DNA of 64,000 nt from assembly GCA_958298945.1 (NCBI GenBank), contig OY282609.1:41740954-41804953 (forward strand). Reading direction: 5' to 3'. The DNA is from Atherix ibis (lineage: Eukaryota; Arthropoda; Insecta; Diptera; Athericidae). Below are positions 35,161 through 46,930 of the stretch, one piece after another. How positions within the stretch are numbered: position 1 is the first letter of the stretch; every line of letters starts with the position of its first letter. The position numbers and the translations under genes were made by a program. Below the pieces are notes generated by a model. That model saw only the letters and a list, made by a program, of their open reading frames with translations, did no database searches and was not told where the DNA came from.

Positions 35161-35462
35161 CAAGAAGAAAATGTAAGAAAAATAAAATATAAACAAATCA
35201 TGTAAAAATGTTCAACAAGTGAAGTGCTATTTACTTAAACTCGTACGTTTGTAATTAAATCCTGAAAACAATTTGGTTTGTCTAGATAAAAAAAAAAATT
35301 GTTTTCTTTTTTACCGGTGAGATGTAGTGATAACGCATCTACTCGAACATGAGGTCAGAGTAAAAATTATGAATGAGTTATCACTATGTCCAAGCGTGAT
35401 ATTTGAAAACTTTAAAAAATATTCATTCATTGTTTATTTTCGCATAGTGTTTGTGCACACAC
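35161..35462. other. No gene recognised
   Basis: Non-coding sequence between gypsy copy B and the SINE. No repeat or motif I can support. Confidence 0.3.
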
Positions 35463-35747
35463 GCTATGTGCTATGGATGGATGGATGAATTTATTAACGA
35501 GCCACCAGACCTCGCCAGACGCTTTCGCATCCATCTGCTCAAGCGGGTCTGATGGTCCGACCCATTTTGGCCCGATAGTTCGAAGGGGTAGGAGAAAGGA
35601 TAAGGGAATGAAAGTAGAATAGAAAGTAAAGTGGTGAGGTAAATTAGCGTAGGACCATGCTGCTACAGTGGGAGTCGAACCACGACTCTTTGGCTGGTAG
35701 TCTCAGCACGCTATCGACTGTGCTACCGGGGCCGGCTATGTGCTATG
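35463..35747 (-). mobile_element. tRNA-derived SINE with 13-bp target-site duplications
   Basis: Body 35476-35734 on the minus strand, flanked by exact GCTATGTGCTATG repeats (35463-35475 and 35735-35747). The head, read from 35734, begins GCCGGCCCCGGTAGCACAGTCGATAGCG (A box like TRGCNNAGYNGG). About 35 nt later it has GGTTCGACTCC, a perfect match to the RNA polymerase III B box. A GC-rich body follows, and the 3' end is a short ATCC repeat (TTCATCCATCCATCC). Intact ends and an exact target duplication indicate a relatively young insertion. Confidence 0.85.
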
Positions 35748-35999
35748 AATGACTAATGGATGACTCCGGTCTAAGTGTACTTAAACCAAGGAATTCCAAT
35801 TTCTAGAACATTTTTTACTACTAAATAATTATAATACTTAAAAATTTTGCGTTTTAAATTCACTTGTTAAAAATTATTGATTTCCCTGCAAATTTATGCA
35901 TAAGTCCAGCAATAGCAATTTTTTAATGTAAAATACAGTATGTACTTTATTTAAAAATTTTATATAAATAGTAAGAATCATAGAATAAAATTTCAGAAT

Positions 36000-36420
36000 T
36001 AAAACTGCATTCAATACGCTTTTAATTTATCATTATCAACAGTGCTCTAATTATCAAAAAAAGTGCAACCTAAAGTTTCTCTTACTTACAAAATAATCGC
36101 TGGCAAAGACTAATTATCTTAAAACTCAATTTGCGTATGAGTTGAGTGGTGAATACTACAGAAATATTTAATTTTTTCCCAGAGGTAAAAAATACCATAG
36201 AATATTTCTACACCCGCTATATCTACCATATGGTGACCTTGCACCCGCCGAGCCCATCAATTTCGGACGCAAAGAACCTGAAAACGACGAGTCCAGAAAA
36301 TCAATACTTACTCCCGAAGAAGACAAGAAAGGTCTTTTATTACTACAACTTTTACTACATTATAAAGAAGAAATAAATTAGATAATAAACATAAATAAAT
36401 AAATGAATTAGGAATAAAGT
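36000..36420 (+). repeat. Gypsy copy C: 5' LTR/leader fragment
   Basis: Homologous to 33190-33440 over about 200 bp with many substitutions. The internal part of the same family resumes near 37960, so 36.42-37.86 kb is foreign to the element or an inserted segment. Confidence 0.6.
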
Positions 36421-36638
36421 ATAAAGAAAATTAATAGATATTCTGATCAAAAAATTGGAGGTTCATCTTCAGAAGAAGAACTAATAACTATGGTAGCCAG
36501 TGGTCGAAATTCGACCACACATTTCTTCAGCGATTGTTAATAATGAACTAACAATATTTTTTTATTTTTTTATTTTATTTATTAATTTGACTTTTTTTTC
36601 TGTAATTCAAATGTGATTAGTAATTTATTGTAGCACAT

Positions 36639-37111
36639 TTAACATTTTTTTTCCCCGTAAATATTTTTAAATTTTTCTTGTTCTTCCCAATCTTTGCCAA
36701 TCATGTTCCCTGATCTGCCTTGCGCAATGATTCTTCCATCAGCGAACAGATTTATTATGTCCACGCATTTAGCGTGTTCACCGTACTTAGCAGCGTATGC
36801 ACCTGTAATATATTATAAATGTTTTATATTATTTTTTCTAAGAATTAATATTTTTGAAAAAATTACCAATGAATTCGTGTAAATTCGCACCCTTCCCTTT
36901 AAAGTTGTACAATGCGCTGTATATCTTTGCGCTGTGTGCACATTTAATATAAAAAATAAAATTCATCAACATTGATTTACAACAAACAAACTTGAATGTT
37001 GGTATGCTAATGAGGTTTGAAAAAATTCCACAGTGTCATTTGACACGCATACAAACAAACAAAAATGACGTACTTGATGTTGTATATTTTGTTCACTCTG
37101 TTAGCTTCCAT
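36639..37111 (-). CDS. Candidate small three-exon gene, function unknown
   Basis: Not recognised. Three minus-strand exons join into one frame of 88 residues: 37111-37074 (begins M-E-A-N-R-V-N-K), 36931-36867, and 36802-36639 ending in TAA. Introns are 142 and 64 bp with strong sites: GTACGT..CACACAG and GTAATT..ATTACAG. Phases agree at both junctions and total length is a multiple of three. An alternative two-exon model starts at 36972 and uses the same last intron. Exon 3 is more GC-rich than its surroundings and encodes a polar segment with AAKYGEHAKC and GKDWEEQEKF. No signal peptide or membrane segment in the first model. It lies between pieces of a gypsy relic and next to a dyad promoter-like element. 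Coding status is inferred from splice logic only. Confidence 0.4.
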
Positions 37112-37243
37112 TGTATTCGAAAAAATTCCACTCGCATACAATGCAAAAAAATTCACTCAGTTCACCTACTAAGCTGTATGCGCTGATCACTCTATGTATT
37201 TTGAATGATGCACGTTGCCGTGACATACACACAAAGCCAAACA

Positions 37244-37396
37244 CACCAATGACAAATTTCTCCAACCAATGAGATATCTTGTCTGCGCTTGGGTTTTTTC
37301 CTCACACTGTGTTGTTCGCTTTCCCAAAAATATCCCAAGCGCAACGACGCACGCTCATTGGTTCATAGAATTAACACGCTGTTGTATTATAAATCG
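37244..37396. promoter_or_regulatory. Symmetric CCAAT dyad with TATA box, possible bidirectional promoter
   Basis: Two 10-bp motifs occur as inverted pairs with identical spacing: AACCAATGAG (37264) - 10 bp - TGCGCTTGGG (37284), mirrored by CCCAAGCGCA (37334) - 10 bp - CTCATTGGTT (37354). Another CCAAT lies at 37245. On the right side TATTATAAATCG (37385-37396) is a TATA candidate for a plus-strand transcript. The candidate genes at 37111 (-) and 37534 (+) diverge from this region. Confidence 0.4.
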
Positions 37397-37533
37397 ATTA
37401 CGCACACTCCTAAAGCAGTGTTTCTTTCACATCTAGCTACTCTAAGGCAAAGGCATGCTCATAATCAGCTGTTCTTTGAGAACATAAACAGACGTTTAGG
37501 AAAAAGTTATATGCATTTCTTTTTCTTACAGAA

Positions 37534-37869
37534 ATGTCGACTGTAAGTATTCGTGTTTTCCTGTACAATTGTGTTGTTTTATTGCATTTCACAGTCATCA
37601 GATTTATTGGCTGATACGTATGCTCGTGCATACCGAATAAGTTTTAATTGGGCCCGTGTATGTGTATTTTGTTGTTGTAGCGCTTTGCATCTTTCAAAAT
37701 CAAATTTACCTGCTTTATGTTCAGGTATAAAAAAAAAATTATATTCTGCACTTCTCCAAACGGTTACCTATACAATGATTTTTTTTCCAATGCGTGAACA
37801 ACAACACACTCAAAAAGGTACCACAAACTTTTGTGTTTGCGTATTAATATATAAGATTAGCCTGCAATA
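37534..37869 (+). CDS. Candidate divergent transcript, weak coding evidence
   Basis: ATG-TCG-ACT at 37534 is followed by a perfect donor GTAAGT. A 52-bp intron ends TTGCATTTCACAG at 37594. The next exon opens with S-S-D-L-L-A-D-T-Y-A-R-A-Y-R-I-S-F-N-W-A and stays open to 37869. A further intron (about GTGTATG..ATGTTCAG, to 37724) is possible and keeps the frame. The downstream residues are low-complexity and may not be translated. No family recognised. Confidence 0.25.
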
Positions 37870-37959
37870 ACACCAATGCCACATTGGTGGCTGCAATAAC
37901 ACCAATGCCACTGTGGAAATTTTTTTCGATATAAATACTGCTCTGATTATTAGTGCCAT

Positions 37960-40460
37960 CCTCATATTGGGTATTATTGCTTTCTTTATTTTAAAATGAT
38001 GCTTAAAGAAAACAATCGCAAAAAACGTTCGCCGAAACATTGCGATAATTAATAATGTTTTGATGGAGCATGAATTAAGAAACATTCTTGATAACGTAGA
38101 GAAACTATAAGCTACGTTTACTAAAAACCCGAATAAGGTATTTTCTTCAAAAAATATAACTAAAAAACTATATGTACTAAGAAACCTAAGGACCAAATTC
38201 CAAGGGGAGATACTAAGACTAAAGGTAGCAAAATTACTAAGTAGCAAGTAGTTGAGCACAATCAATAGATACATTTTTAATAACAGGTAAATGATTAGTA
38301 AAAGCTTTCTCGAATTTGATACGGAACAGATAGAACCAAAAACAATGGCTTCACAAAATTTTGATCTATGTTCTTAATAATAATAGTGAGGAAGATTAAA
38401 ATTTAAGTACGTATAACTTTGTTCTTAATAATAATAGTGAGAAAGATAAAAATTTAATTACGTATAACTTTGTAAAATTATATATATCTACATTAGTAAA
38501 ATATTAACTTTTTTTATAGATACAGGGGCCGATGTATCAATATGGAAGGGTAATCTTATAGATAGAAATATTATAAAGCACAATACAGTTAACAAAATAA
38601 CAGGAACCAAGATATATATGTCCATAAAACTTGAATATGAGAATAAAATAATAAAGCACGATTTTCACATAGCCAATCACAGATGCCATAATAGCAAGAC
38701 ACTTCCTAGTGAGATATTCGGCAAAGATTGACTATGAAACCTTCACCATGACAATATGCAGTGACAAAAAACGAAAACTTTAATAAGCGCGTCTAAAAAT
38801 TCCAAGAGTTTGGACATACTATGAAATCGCTAAACCTACCGACCTCAACTAAACAAATGGGAATAAACAAATTATACACGCAATTTAATGATGTATTTTA
38901 CCTTAAGGCCGAACACCTAGCAACAAACACATCCTGTACACATCCTATAACGTGTACCAATAAAAGTCAGGTATGTATATAGAACTGTAGAGTATGATTA
39001 CCTCATACTCAGATTGAGAAAATCAATAATCAAGTTCAAAAATTGATAGAATATAATATAATTGAGCCATTAGTAAGCTCATATAATTCTCCTGTGCTTG
39101 TAGTTCCAAAAGGAAACACAGGACTAGAGAAAAAGTGGATATTGATTATGGACTAAAGATAGCTAAATAAGAAGATTGCTAAGAGTAAATTCCCGTTAAC
39201 ATGCTTAGATGACGTCCTAGATAAGCTAGAAGGGGCAAAATTCTTTTCCACCCTTGATATGAAAAGTTCGTTCCATCAAATAGAAATTCAGAGAGAATCG
39301 AGGCCATACACTAATTTTTCGACTAATAGAGGCTATTATCAATTTAAAAGGTTATCTTTTGGTCTGAAGATATCTACTAATAATTTTCAGTGCAGGCTAT
39401 TTATAGCAGTATCAGGTTTCGACTCATGTGGATAACATCTTAGTCTTTGGTTCAGACCTACGAAATCACAATGAAAACTTAGAAAGGTTATTCAGAAGAA
39501 TAGAATCACAGGTGGAATAGCGAAAATCCAGCTTTCTAAAAACGAAAGTCAATTGTCAAGGACAGTTAATAACTGCGAATGGCGTAAAGTAAATCTAAGT
39601 AATAACAATGTGATTGACAGTTGCCCCATATCGAAAAATGCAGATGAAGTAAATTTGTTCGTAGCTTCCTGCTAGAAATTCGGAATGATAGGCCAATAGC
39701 ATACGCCAGCAGGATTCTACATAAACACGAGGTTAAGAAGAAAGAGTTACTAGATATAAATTGGGGTTTAATCGTTTAAGGCCTTACTCATATGGCAAGC
39801 GGTTAAATATAGTAACTGATCATCGCCCTTTAGTGAGCTCTCTTTGAAAATAACTCTAACTCAAATATATCTTATGGACTATGACTTCGAGATAACATAT
39901 AAACAGGGCAACATCAATACAAATGCTGATTCTTTATCGATAAGCCGTATTTATGAAATAGCAATTTAGAGAATATAAATGTACTCACTCGCAGAATGAA
40001 GGCTGAGACACCAAATCAAATTAAAATTAGAATTGATGGTAAAAATAAAATTGGGCACTCTTATATTTGGGAAAAATTTAAACATACCCAATTAAATCAG
40101 ATAAATGGGCACAATATTATGAATCAAAGTTAAAATTCAAAAAATGTAAAGACACTTGGGAATGAAATAAAAATAGAAGATGTAAAGAATTTTACCATAA
40201 ATTTTAGAGGAAATCCAGCAGATCACAAAATTATAATTCTGCAGAAACTAATAAACCAAATTGGAGTCTCGCATACAGTGATGTAATAACGAACTATAAT
40301 CAAATGTTCGACCTTATAAAGGAGTATCATTTGACTCCACACGGGGGACACAATAGCATAAAATGATGCATTGCTAAGTTAAAACAATATTATGTAGGAA
40401 CCAATATGGACAAACTGGTCAAGCAATATATATTGGGGGTACAAAGAGAAAACCACTATT
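37960..40460 (+). pseudogene. Gypsy copy C: gag edge, protease, RT, RNase H, integrase zinc finger relic
   Basis: Same family as element A. 38517 reads DTGADVSIW (protease). 39050-39420 holds RT blocks: EPLVSSYNSPVLVVPKGNTG, KFPLTCLDDVLDKLEGAKFF, DMKSSFHQIEIQ, FKRLSFGLKISTNNFQ. 39610-39960 carries RNase H remnants ending with YDFEITYKQGNINTNADSLS. 40310-40450 holds the HHCC finger area (KEYHLTPHGGHNSIK.., YYVGTNMDKLVKQY); its second cysteine pair is not visible. Many frameshifts and stops. A 51-bp tandem duplication lies at 38369-38471. A mariner relic interrupts it from about 40500. Confidence 0.75.
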
Positions 40461-40520
40461 TTAAAATACAAATGGAAAAATAGAAATTTGAGGCTTCATT
40501 ATGGAAAAATAATCACATAT

Positions 40521-41661
40521 TCATGCTCCAAAGTATTGTTCATTGCTAGCTACAACTTTTTCCCATCTTTTTGGCAGCATACGGATTCCATATAGAAAAA
40601 ACTGCTCGTCTTTTGAGGCGACCCACGAATGGACCCAATTTTTGGTCTTTTTATAAGATTGGAAGTGCTCCTCAGCCAGACGACGCGTCATCGATCGGAA
40701 GAGGTAGTAGTCGGAAGGGGCGATGTTTGGAGAATACAGCGGGTGGTGGAGCAGAACATTGCATTTTAGTGTTGCCAGGTAGGTGTTAACCACCTTAGCA
40801 ACATGTGGCCGTGCGTTGTCTTGCTGCTAAATCACTTTAGTTGTGTTTGGTAGCAAGCTCCTGTGATTGTTCCACTCGATTGCAATACCTCATAATATGC
40901 CACGCCGAGGTGGTCACACCAAATATACACATATAGCATGCGCTTCGAGCCATAAATGTTTGACCTGGCCGTCGATATTGATGCATGGCCGCGGCGCCCC
41001 TATGATTTTCTTCAATTTGGATGTAATGAATACATTTTTAACCGCCAGTTACAATACGAAATATAAACCTTTTCTGTTTTGCTGTTGCAGAAGCTGTTTG
41101 CATGTGAAAGAGCTCCGTTCGACTTCTCTCGGCTTCAACTCGTATGACACCCAATTTTCTTGCTTTTCAATCATTCCCAAGGCTCTCAAATGATAGAAAA
41201 TGGCTTGTCCAGTCACGCCTAATAAATCTCCTACTTTTTGTACCGTTTGACTTGGATCTTCATGCAGTAATGCCTCCAATTCCGCGTTTTCAAACTTTTC
41301 CAACTGTCGAAGACGCTCCTTGGCTTCCAAGTCGAAATCACCACTTTTGCAGTATTCGAACTATTTGGGACACGTTACACGTTCTCTCACTAATTCAAGC
41401 CTCAGTCATTCGACGTGCCTCAACAGTACATTTTTTAGAATTGAAGGGAAAAGGCAAAACTTCCCGTAAATGCCGCTTATTTGGCTCAAATTTCGATATT
41501 TTCACGCAGAAAAAAAATATATAACGCCGATAAAAAGTCACAAATGTAAAGATGAATGGTTGTTGACAGATGCCTAAGCTTACGATTTGACGTTTCTGAT
41601 CCGATATTTTGGAACGGCATTTAATACTGGTTCCATCTACTGGAAAACGGCAATTTCCCAT
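40521..41661 (-). mobile_element. Mariner relic of a second subfamily, inside gypsy copy C
   Basis: Minus strand. 41330-41049 encodes an HTH domain block (QLEKFENAELEALLHEDPSQ, then LLGVTGQAIFYHLRALGMI, WVSYELKPREVE), and 40793-40521 the C-terminal part (LLHHPLYSPNIAPSDYYLF, then FASKDE-like VASKDEQFF, LPKRWEKVVASNEQYF). This pattern is that of mauritiana-like rather than irritans mariners. The third catalytic Asp of the SPDLAP motif is Asn here. The middle of the catalytic domain (40800-41045) is scrambled and no inverted repeats were identified. Old, dead copy. Confidence 0.8.
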
Positions 41662-41724
41662 TCGTACAAAAAAAAATTGCCAAAATTATTCAAAGAATAA
41701 AGTTGCTAAATTTGTAAAATATAG

Positions 41725-42430
41725 TTGAAAATAATGAAAGCTCCTAACAGTAGTTTTGAAATTGTATCAATTTATACAGTTGGACCACTAAAACCATCGC
41801 AGGAATATAAAAATATCCTGACGATGCAGTGCCAGCTAACAGAAAAGATGACAACTGGAATGAGTGTATACCACGTTGCGCTTTTGCGTACAACACGACT
41901 CCATATACAGAGACTAAATATGGTCCATTCAAGTTTGTATTCGGGAAAATTGCATCAATCTCAAAAATTACTAAACTGCAAAATAAAAAGAGCACCAGAA
42001 ATATTAAAGAATAGACTCATGCGAGCAAAACTTAAATTAAAGCAGCATGAGGACAAATTGCAAATCCTTCCTCGTTCAATATAAATGATCTAGTATATCT
42101 AAAATGAGAAAATCGCAGAAAAAATGAGAGTCCATTCGAAGGCTCCTATGAAATTATAAAACGAGGTGGCGCCAGCTGAAAAATTAGAATAAAAACAAAT
42201 TAAAAACCGTGCAAAATAACAATCTAAAAATAGATACAGCTTTTTAAATAAAGACTTTTTCTCTCAAATAAAAGTATTACAATGATACATCAATGGCAAT
42301 TAGATTACAATGCAACATATTTGTATAACAATCAAAAATGTTAAGAAACAAATAAATCTATTAAAAATAAGAATTAATATAATATTAAAATTAATATTAC
42401 GCTGTTAAAATATTAATAATAATGTATAGA
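41725..42430 (+). pseudogene. Gypsy copy C: integrase core remnant and 3' tail
   Basis: The frame resumes with FEIVSIYTVGPLKPSQEYKN-ILT, the start of the integrase core, and after an internal deletion continues DNWNECIPRCAFAYNTTPYT..KYGPFKFVFGK near its end. It then passes ESPFEGSYEIIKRGG-like sequence at about 42130 and the family's AT-rich tail. The first two catalytic Asp regions are mostly deleted. Confidence 0.7.
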
Positions 42431-42559
42431 TTAAGATGTAGTAATAACCCACTATATAAGCAGATGGCGGTTATAACGGACTGGGTATGCATATAATCAT
42501 TGGATGATACTTTATCCAAAGATAATATCTGACTGGGTATGCATATGATCATTGGGGAC

Positions 42560-43200
42560 AACGCATCTGGGACGATATTTAAACTTCCCTCCGAAGTTTA
42601 ACTTGCAAGTCGTAACGTTGTAATTTTAAACCCCATCGGGCTAACCGTCCGCTGAGGTCTTTCTGGCTCATCAACCACTTCAAGCTAGCATGATCAGTGA
42701 TTACCTTAAAGGGCATTAATTCGATATTACTTTAAAGCTTTTCAATATTGATTACTGCCACCACACACTTTAACTAGGAAACAGAGCAGTTACGTTGCGC
42801 GGAGTTGGTTTATGATATGTATGCTAGATATCATTCCTGCTCATTATTACCTAATTGGAGTATAACATCTTCGATCTCTATGTTGACTAGCATTGCACTA
42901 CACAATACGTGGTTTTCAAAAGTTTCGCCTAATAAGTAATGCTCGCGTAGGTAGTTGGAATCCAAGCAAACTTGATCGTTTTTCGATAATAGAAGCTGAT
43001 ACAGCTGGAAAATTCTTAATAAATCTCCGATACCATCCCGCCATTCCCATGAAACGCTTCACCGGTCTGCAATTTTAAATGTGAGTCAAAATCCTATCTT
43101 GACGTTGTAAAATGAAGACAGGAGAGGTAATAAAATTGAGAGGATGTAAAATTTGATCTGTATCATTAGGGTTTAAATGTGAAATAGAGGAGTTAGTGAA
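42560..43200 (-). pseudogene. Gypsy relic D (minus): RT thumb and RNase H
   Basis: Minus strand, from 43090: RPVKRFMGMAGWYRRFIKNF, a typical gypsy RT thumb. At 42710-42600 [20 protein letters not shown] and [16 protein letters not shown] form the end of RNase H (family: [10 protein letters not shown]...LsGRLaRW.l.LQ.Yd). In between the frame is broken. Different family from elements A-C, closer to 412/mdg-type or blastopia-type sequences; clade not certain. Confidence 0.75.
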
Positions 43201-44900
43201 ATGGGATGAAACTGCGTCGAAAAGTAATTTCTATATGCGTCGGAAACTAAATTTAATAAAATTTTTTTTGTAACGAGCGCTACTCTTTGGTCATGAAGGC
43301 TGGAGTTGAGATCAGCTAATGTGGATGGGCTGTCGGTCTGTCGTTAGTTGCATCAAGGCTGTGATTGGTTCGGGAGCCGACGTTGTTGCTCTTGATCTGT
43401 TTCAAGAATGCCTGATTTCAGACATTCTACCGTAGGTGACAATTCCAACTCGTGACTTTCCGGTTTGGTTTTCGGTTGATCCTCATTGTTCCACTTAGTT
43501 TCTGCGACAACTGGTCTATGACGATTATATCGATTAAATATATTCAAGTATTATTGACTTCTATTTGGGCTACATAATACCGCGGTTATAAAGTCTATGT
43601 TCTATGCAGTCCTAACTGGCTTCGTATAGATAGTGTTAAGCCGGCTCGTACAATTTGTACGAATTTCCATTCTGGTTTTGAAGTAGATAATCGCTTCCGC
43701 ACGTCTGTCGTTACCAAATAATAGTCTAGGAACTTTTCATGTGGTTTTTATTACCTAGTATAAATCTCTTGTTCAATGTCAATTTCAGAGTTTTGACAAT
43801 TCCAATATATCGATAAGGCTGTCTTAAGTTGTGTCCAACTTGTATTTGGATTCGTTCACTGGAGCAGTCAGTACCAATTATATGTTGGAGACCCAAAGCG
43901 GGAAATCACCAGACAGAGCATTACGAGTTACGGTTTCGACTCGGAAAATGAACTCGTCCATACGTTATTTATTTCCGTCGTTACTTATCCTCCACTCATT
44001 CATAGTGCTAGCTGATCGCCGTCAGTTTGACCTATAACCACGTTGGTTGATATTGTGTTGGTTCTGATTAATACCGGTTGTGTCAAGTGATGTTATTCCG
44101 GATGTGGTTCCAATCGTCTGGATTCCGCTGCCTAAACATTGTGAGAATAATTACTAGATATCTCTAAATAGGAATGATCTTTGAAAATAAGTCGATTGAT
44201 GCTGAGATGACGTTATTTGATGTGCTCTTATGACGGGTTGAAATAAGATCTTCCGGAGATTGACATAATTGATAGGTGGTATTTTCCTCCAATTATTGAA
44301 CATGACAGGTTATGCAACCGATGTTGACATTTCATAAGGTATGAGTCGGTGTTAATTCCCAAGTCATCTCCCTAGCATACCCCGCAACGCTCTCTCTTGG
44401 ATGCAGGCAATGACGACTTTTCAGATGAAAGCTGAAACAAAATAAATCCTTTGCGCTATTTCGTATAAAATAACGTTACATAAAAAAAATTAATAGAGGG
44501 AATGAAACCGGATAGAAAATAAAATTATGTGTTGGAATTTGATTTTAAAAATTTAGAGCACGATATTATAATTAGTGAAAAGAAAAAAAAATTATGTCAA
44601 ATTATTCCTGGGAGGGTATTAAACCCGATATCTTTCAAGCATAAAAATTTTGGTTTAATGCAATTTTGTAAACGAATTCCTCTCAGAATGGATATAAGTG
44701 CAAAAAAAAATTTACCGATACATGTTTCTCTTTTTATTTTTGATTCATATTGTTTCTTATTCTCTAGTTTATTTTCCTTCTTATTTTGCGTAATATAACT
44801 CCAAATATATAATAGAGTTTATCAATTTATGCCAAAATAATTTTAATAAAATTTAGTTTAAAACAAATGTTTCCTCTTTTCTTCGATATATGTATAAATA
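43201..44900. other. Unrecognised, probably 5' part of relic D
   Basis: More balanced base composition than the neighbourhood at 43300-44420, as expected for decayed gag/pol, but no motif can be named on either strand. 44450-44880 is AT-rich and anonymous. Confidence 0.3.
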
Positions 44901-44916
44901 TGATTCTCACTCTCCG

Positions 44917-45300
44917 GCATCTTGAGTCCTGATCGCCTTACCATTCACAAGCTGAGCAGCAAGTCATTATTACATCTCTCTCTCTCCTTCTCAATAAAAA
45001 AATTTGATTATTAGGAACTAGAATAAAGGTAGGAATTGCCCAGGATTGGGAATTATTATATTTAAAGAGAGAATACTAATTGTAGAGCCATATTTGCTCA
45101 TATACCGAGACGAGTAGCTAGTAAAAACCAACTATCGTATTCCCAAGTCGATAAGATTATCATGGATGTCGGAAAATTATCGTGATACGCGGTAAATTGT
45201 CCTGCAAAGGTCGAATTATATAGAAATTCGAGTTCTTCAGGGAAACTACAAGATCTAGATGCCTGAAAAGAATTTTCAAGAAGCCCGCGGAAATTCAACC
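44917..45300 (-). repeat. LTR-like block, inverted copy of 18.1-18.6 kb
   Basis: On the minus strand it shares GACTTGCTGCTCAGCTT....GCGATC and the ATTCCCAA..AATTCCTACCTTTAT block with 18300-18600. It lies 5' of relic D on that strand, which suits a 5' LTR. Confidence 0.45.
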
Positions 45301-46465
45301 ATTTAGTAAACTACCGGTAGTCGCCCACCAACAGTAGTTTACTAAATGAACTTTCATACTCTTGGATCAATTGCCACTCTCATATGCTTCAGGTCCCACG
45401 ATGGTCACTATTTGTTATGTTTTTATGTTGCCCAACGTAAAGTGAGGTTAGGTGGAAAAATATTAAATTTTTTTTCTATTTTAATGCGAACGTGAAGTCT
45501 TAGAGGTATGAATCTGATGATTAACCCGATCCTCCATGCTTTTGAGGAGGTTCTTTAACGGGTCAATTTCGCCTCCGCACCCATACATAACAAAAAAAAA
45601 GGAGATTTATGCCAATATTATTTATACTGCAGACATCAAAGTGTAAACTTCTCCAGGGAAAAGGGGTATAGGCTAGGGAAAAAGAAGGTCAAAATAAAAT
45701 GCGGATAAAAAAAATTAATAGAAAACAAAAAATAAGATGGGATATCGATCGAGGACAGAGAGAGTGAAAAATGGTACTTCATTGGTCCTTCATGATGCTG
45801 AAAGTCCCCTATTTAAGATTATAGCTAACCTTTATTCTGGCTCAGCTCATGGACGATCACCACTCAATATCGGAGAATGAGTTAAAATTTAAATTAATTA
45901 GTTCATATTTGTTCTATATTCACAAGAAAAATAAAATCTTCTTTTTTAAAAGTTACAATTCTAAATTTCTTAAAGCCCAGCAATGTTATATATTTTTTCT
46001 TTTAAAATAATTTTTCTTTTTATATAAGAGTAAATATCAAAATTTACAACTATCTGGACGGCAAAATTAAAATTGGTATTTAAGAGATCTCATATACTCC
46101 TATAGCTATCTATAAAATCAAGTGTCTTATTATATGTTTCGTTTAAAATGAAAAAAATTAAAATAATAAAAATAATAATTGCTATTGAGAAATATCTCTA
46201 AAAAAATTATTGAGATGAGTTCTGATTATTTCATGCATTCGAAAGAATAAAAAAATGATTATAATAAGTACTGGTTATTCCATGCATTCGAAAAAGAAAA
46301 AAAATATTTAAATAAGTACTAGTTATTTCATTCATGAGTAATATCATAAAATATTCTATAAGAGGCTTTATCTAAAAATTAAATTTTAACAACGTATCTC
46401 AGTATAATTTGGTTTTCGATTCTTTCGTTGTTGTTTTTTTTGTTTGATCTTTGCAGTTCTTCCCA
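45301..46465. other. No gene; repeated TTATT.CATGCATTCGAAA motif
   Basis: AT-rich. The motif around 46231, 46273 and 46322 (TTATTTCATGCATTCGAAAG and variants) occurs three times in about 100 bp. Confidence 0.4.
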
Positions 46466-46469
46466 TTAA

Positions 46470-46930
46470 TGTGATTTTGGCTAAAATAGTATGACTATCT
46501 AAACTGAGTTTAAAAATAATTTCATTTTTTATGAATTTAGTAAAATAATAAAATTTAATTTGTATGACAATGCTTCACATTACTTTTCTTTGTCATTGAT
46601 TTCGATTAAATTTGTGGCTTTTCTGTAACTTCAGTAAAATTTAAATCGCAAAATAACTGCACTGTATAATTCTCATCTAAGGTGAATTTGTTAAAATTTT
46701 TACATTGTTGAATACAGTAAATTTAAAATTTAATTTATATAGATATAATTCATTTTTTTCTAGTTTTTAGTTGATTTCGGTTAAATCTATTGCTTTGTCT
46801 ATAATTTCAATGAAATTTAAATCGTGTAAAATTGTACCATACACGTATAATTCTTATATAAATCGAATTTGTTTAAATTTTTATATTGTATGAATACAGC
46901 AAATTTTAAATTCAACTTTTATAGGAATGA
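46470..46930 (+). repeat. Diverged tandem repeat, period about 187 bp
   Basis: Two and a half units share AA.TTCA.T.AAATTTAAATCG, GTATAATTCT.AT.TAA, AATTTGTT.AAATTTTTA.ATTGT and GAATACAG.AAATTT in the same order (46630 and 46808; a partial unit precedes). Old, non-coding. Confidence 0.6.

Noticed and set aside
35670..35734. Functional tRNA gene
   Set aside because: A and B boxes are present, but the cloverleaf is imperfect and the sequence continues into a SINE body with target duplications.
44529..44798. 89-codon plus-strand frame
   Set aside because: Low-complexity Lys/Phe/Ser composition, no motif and no splice or start context supporting a gene.
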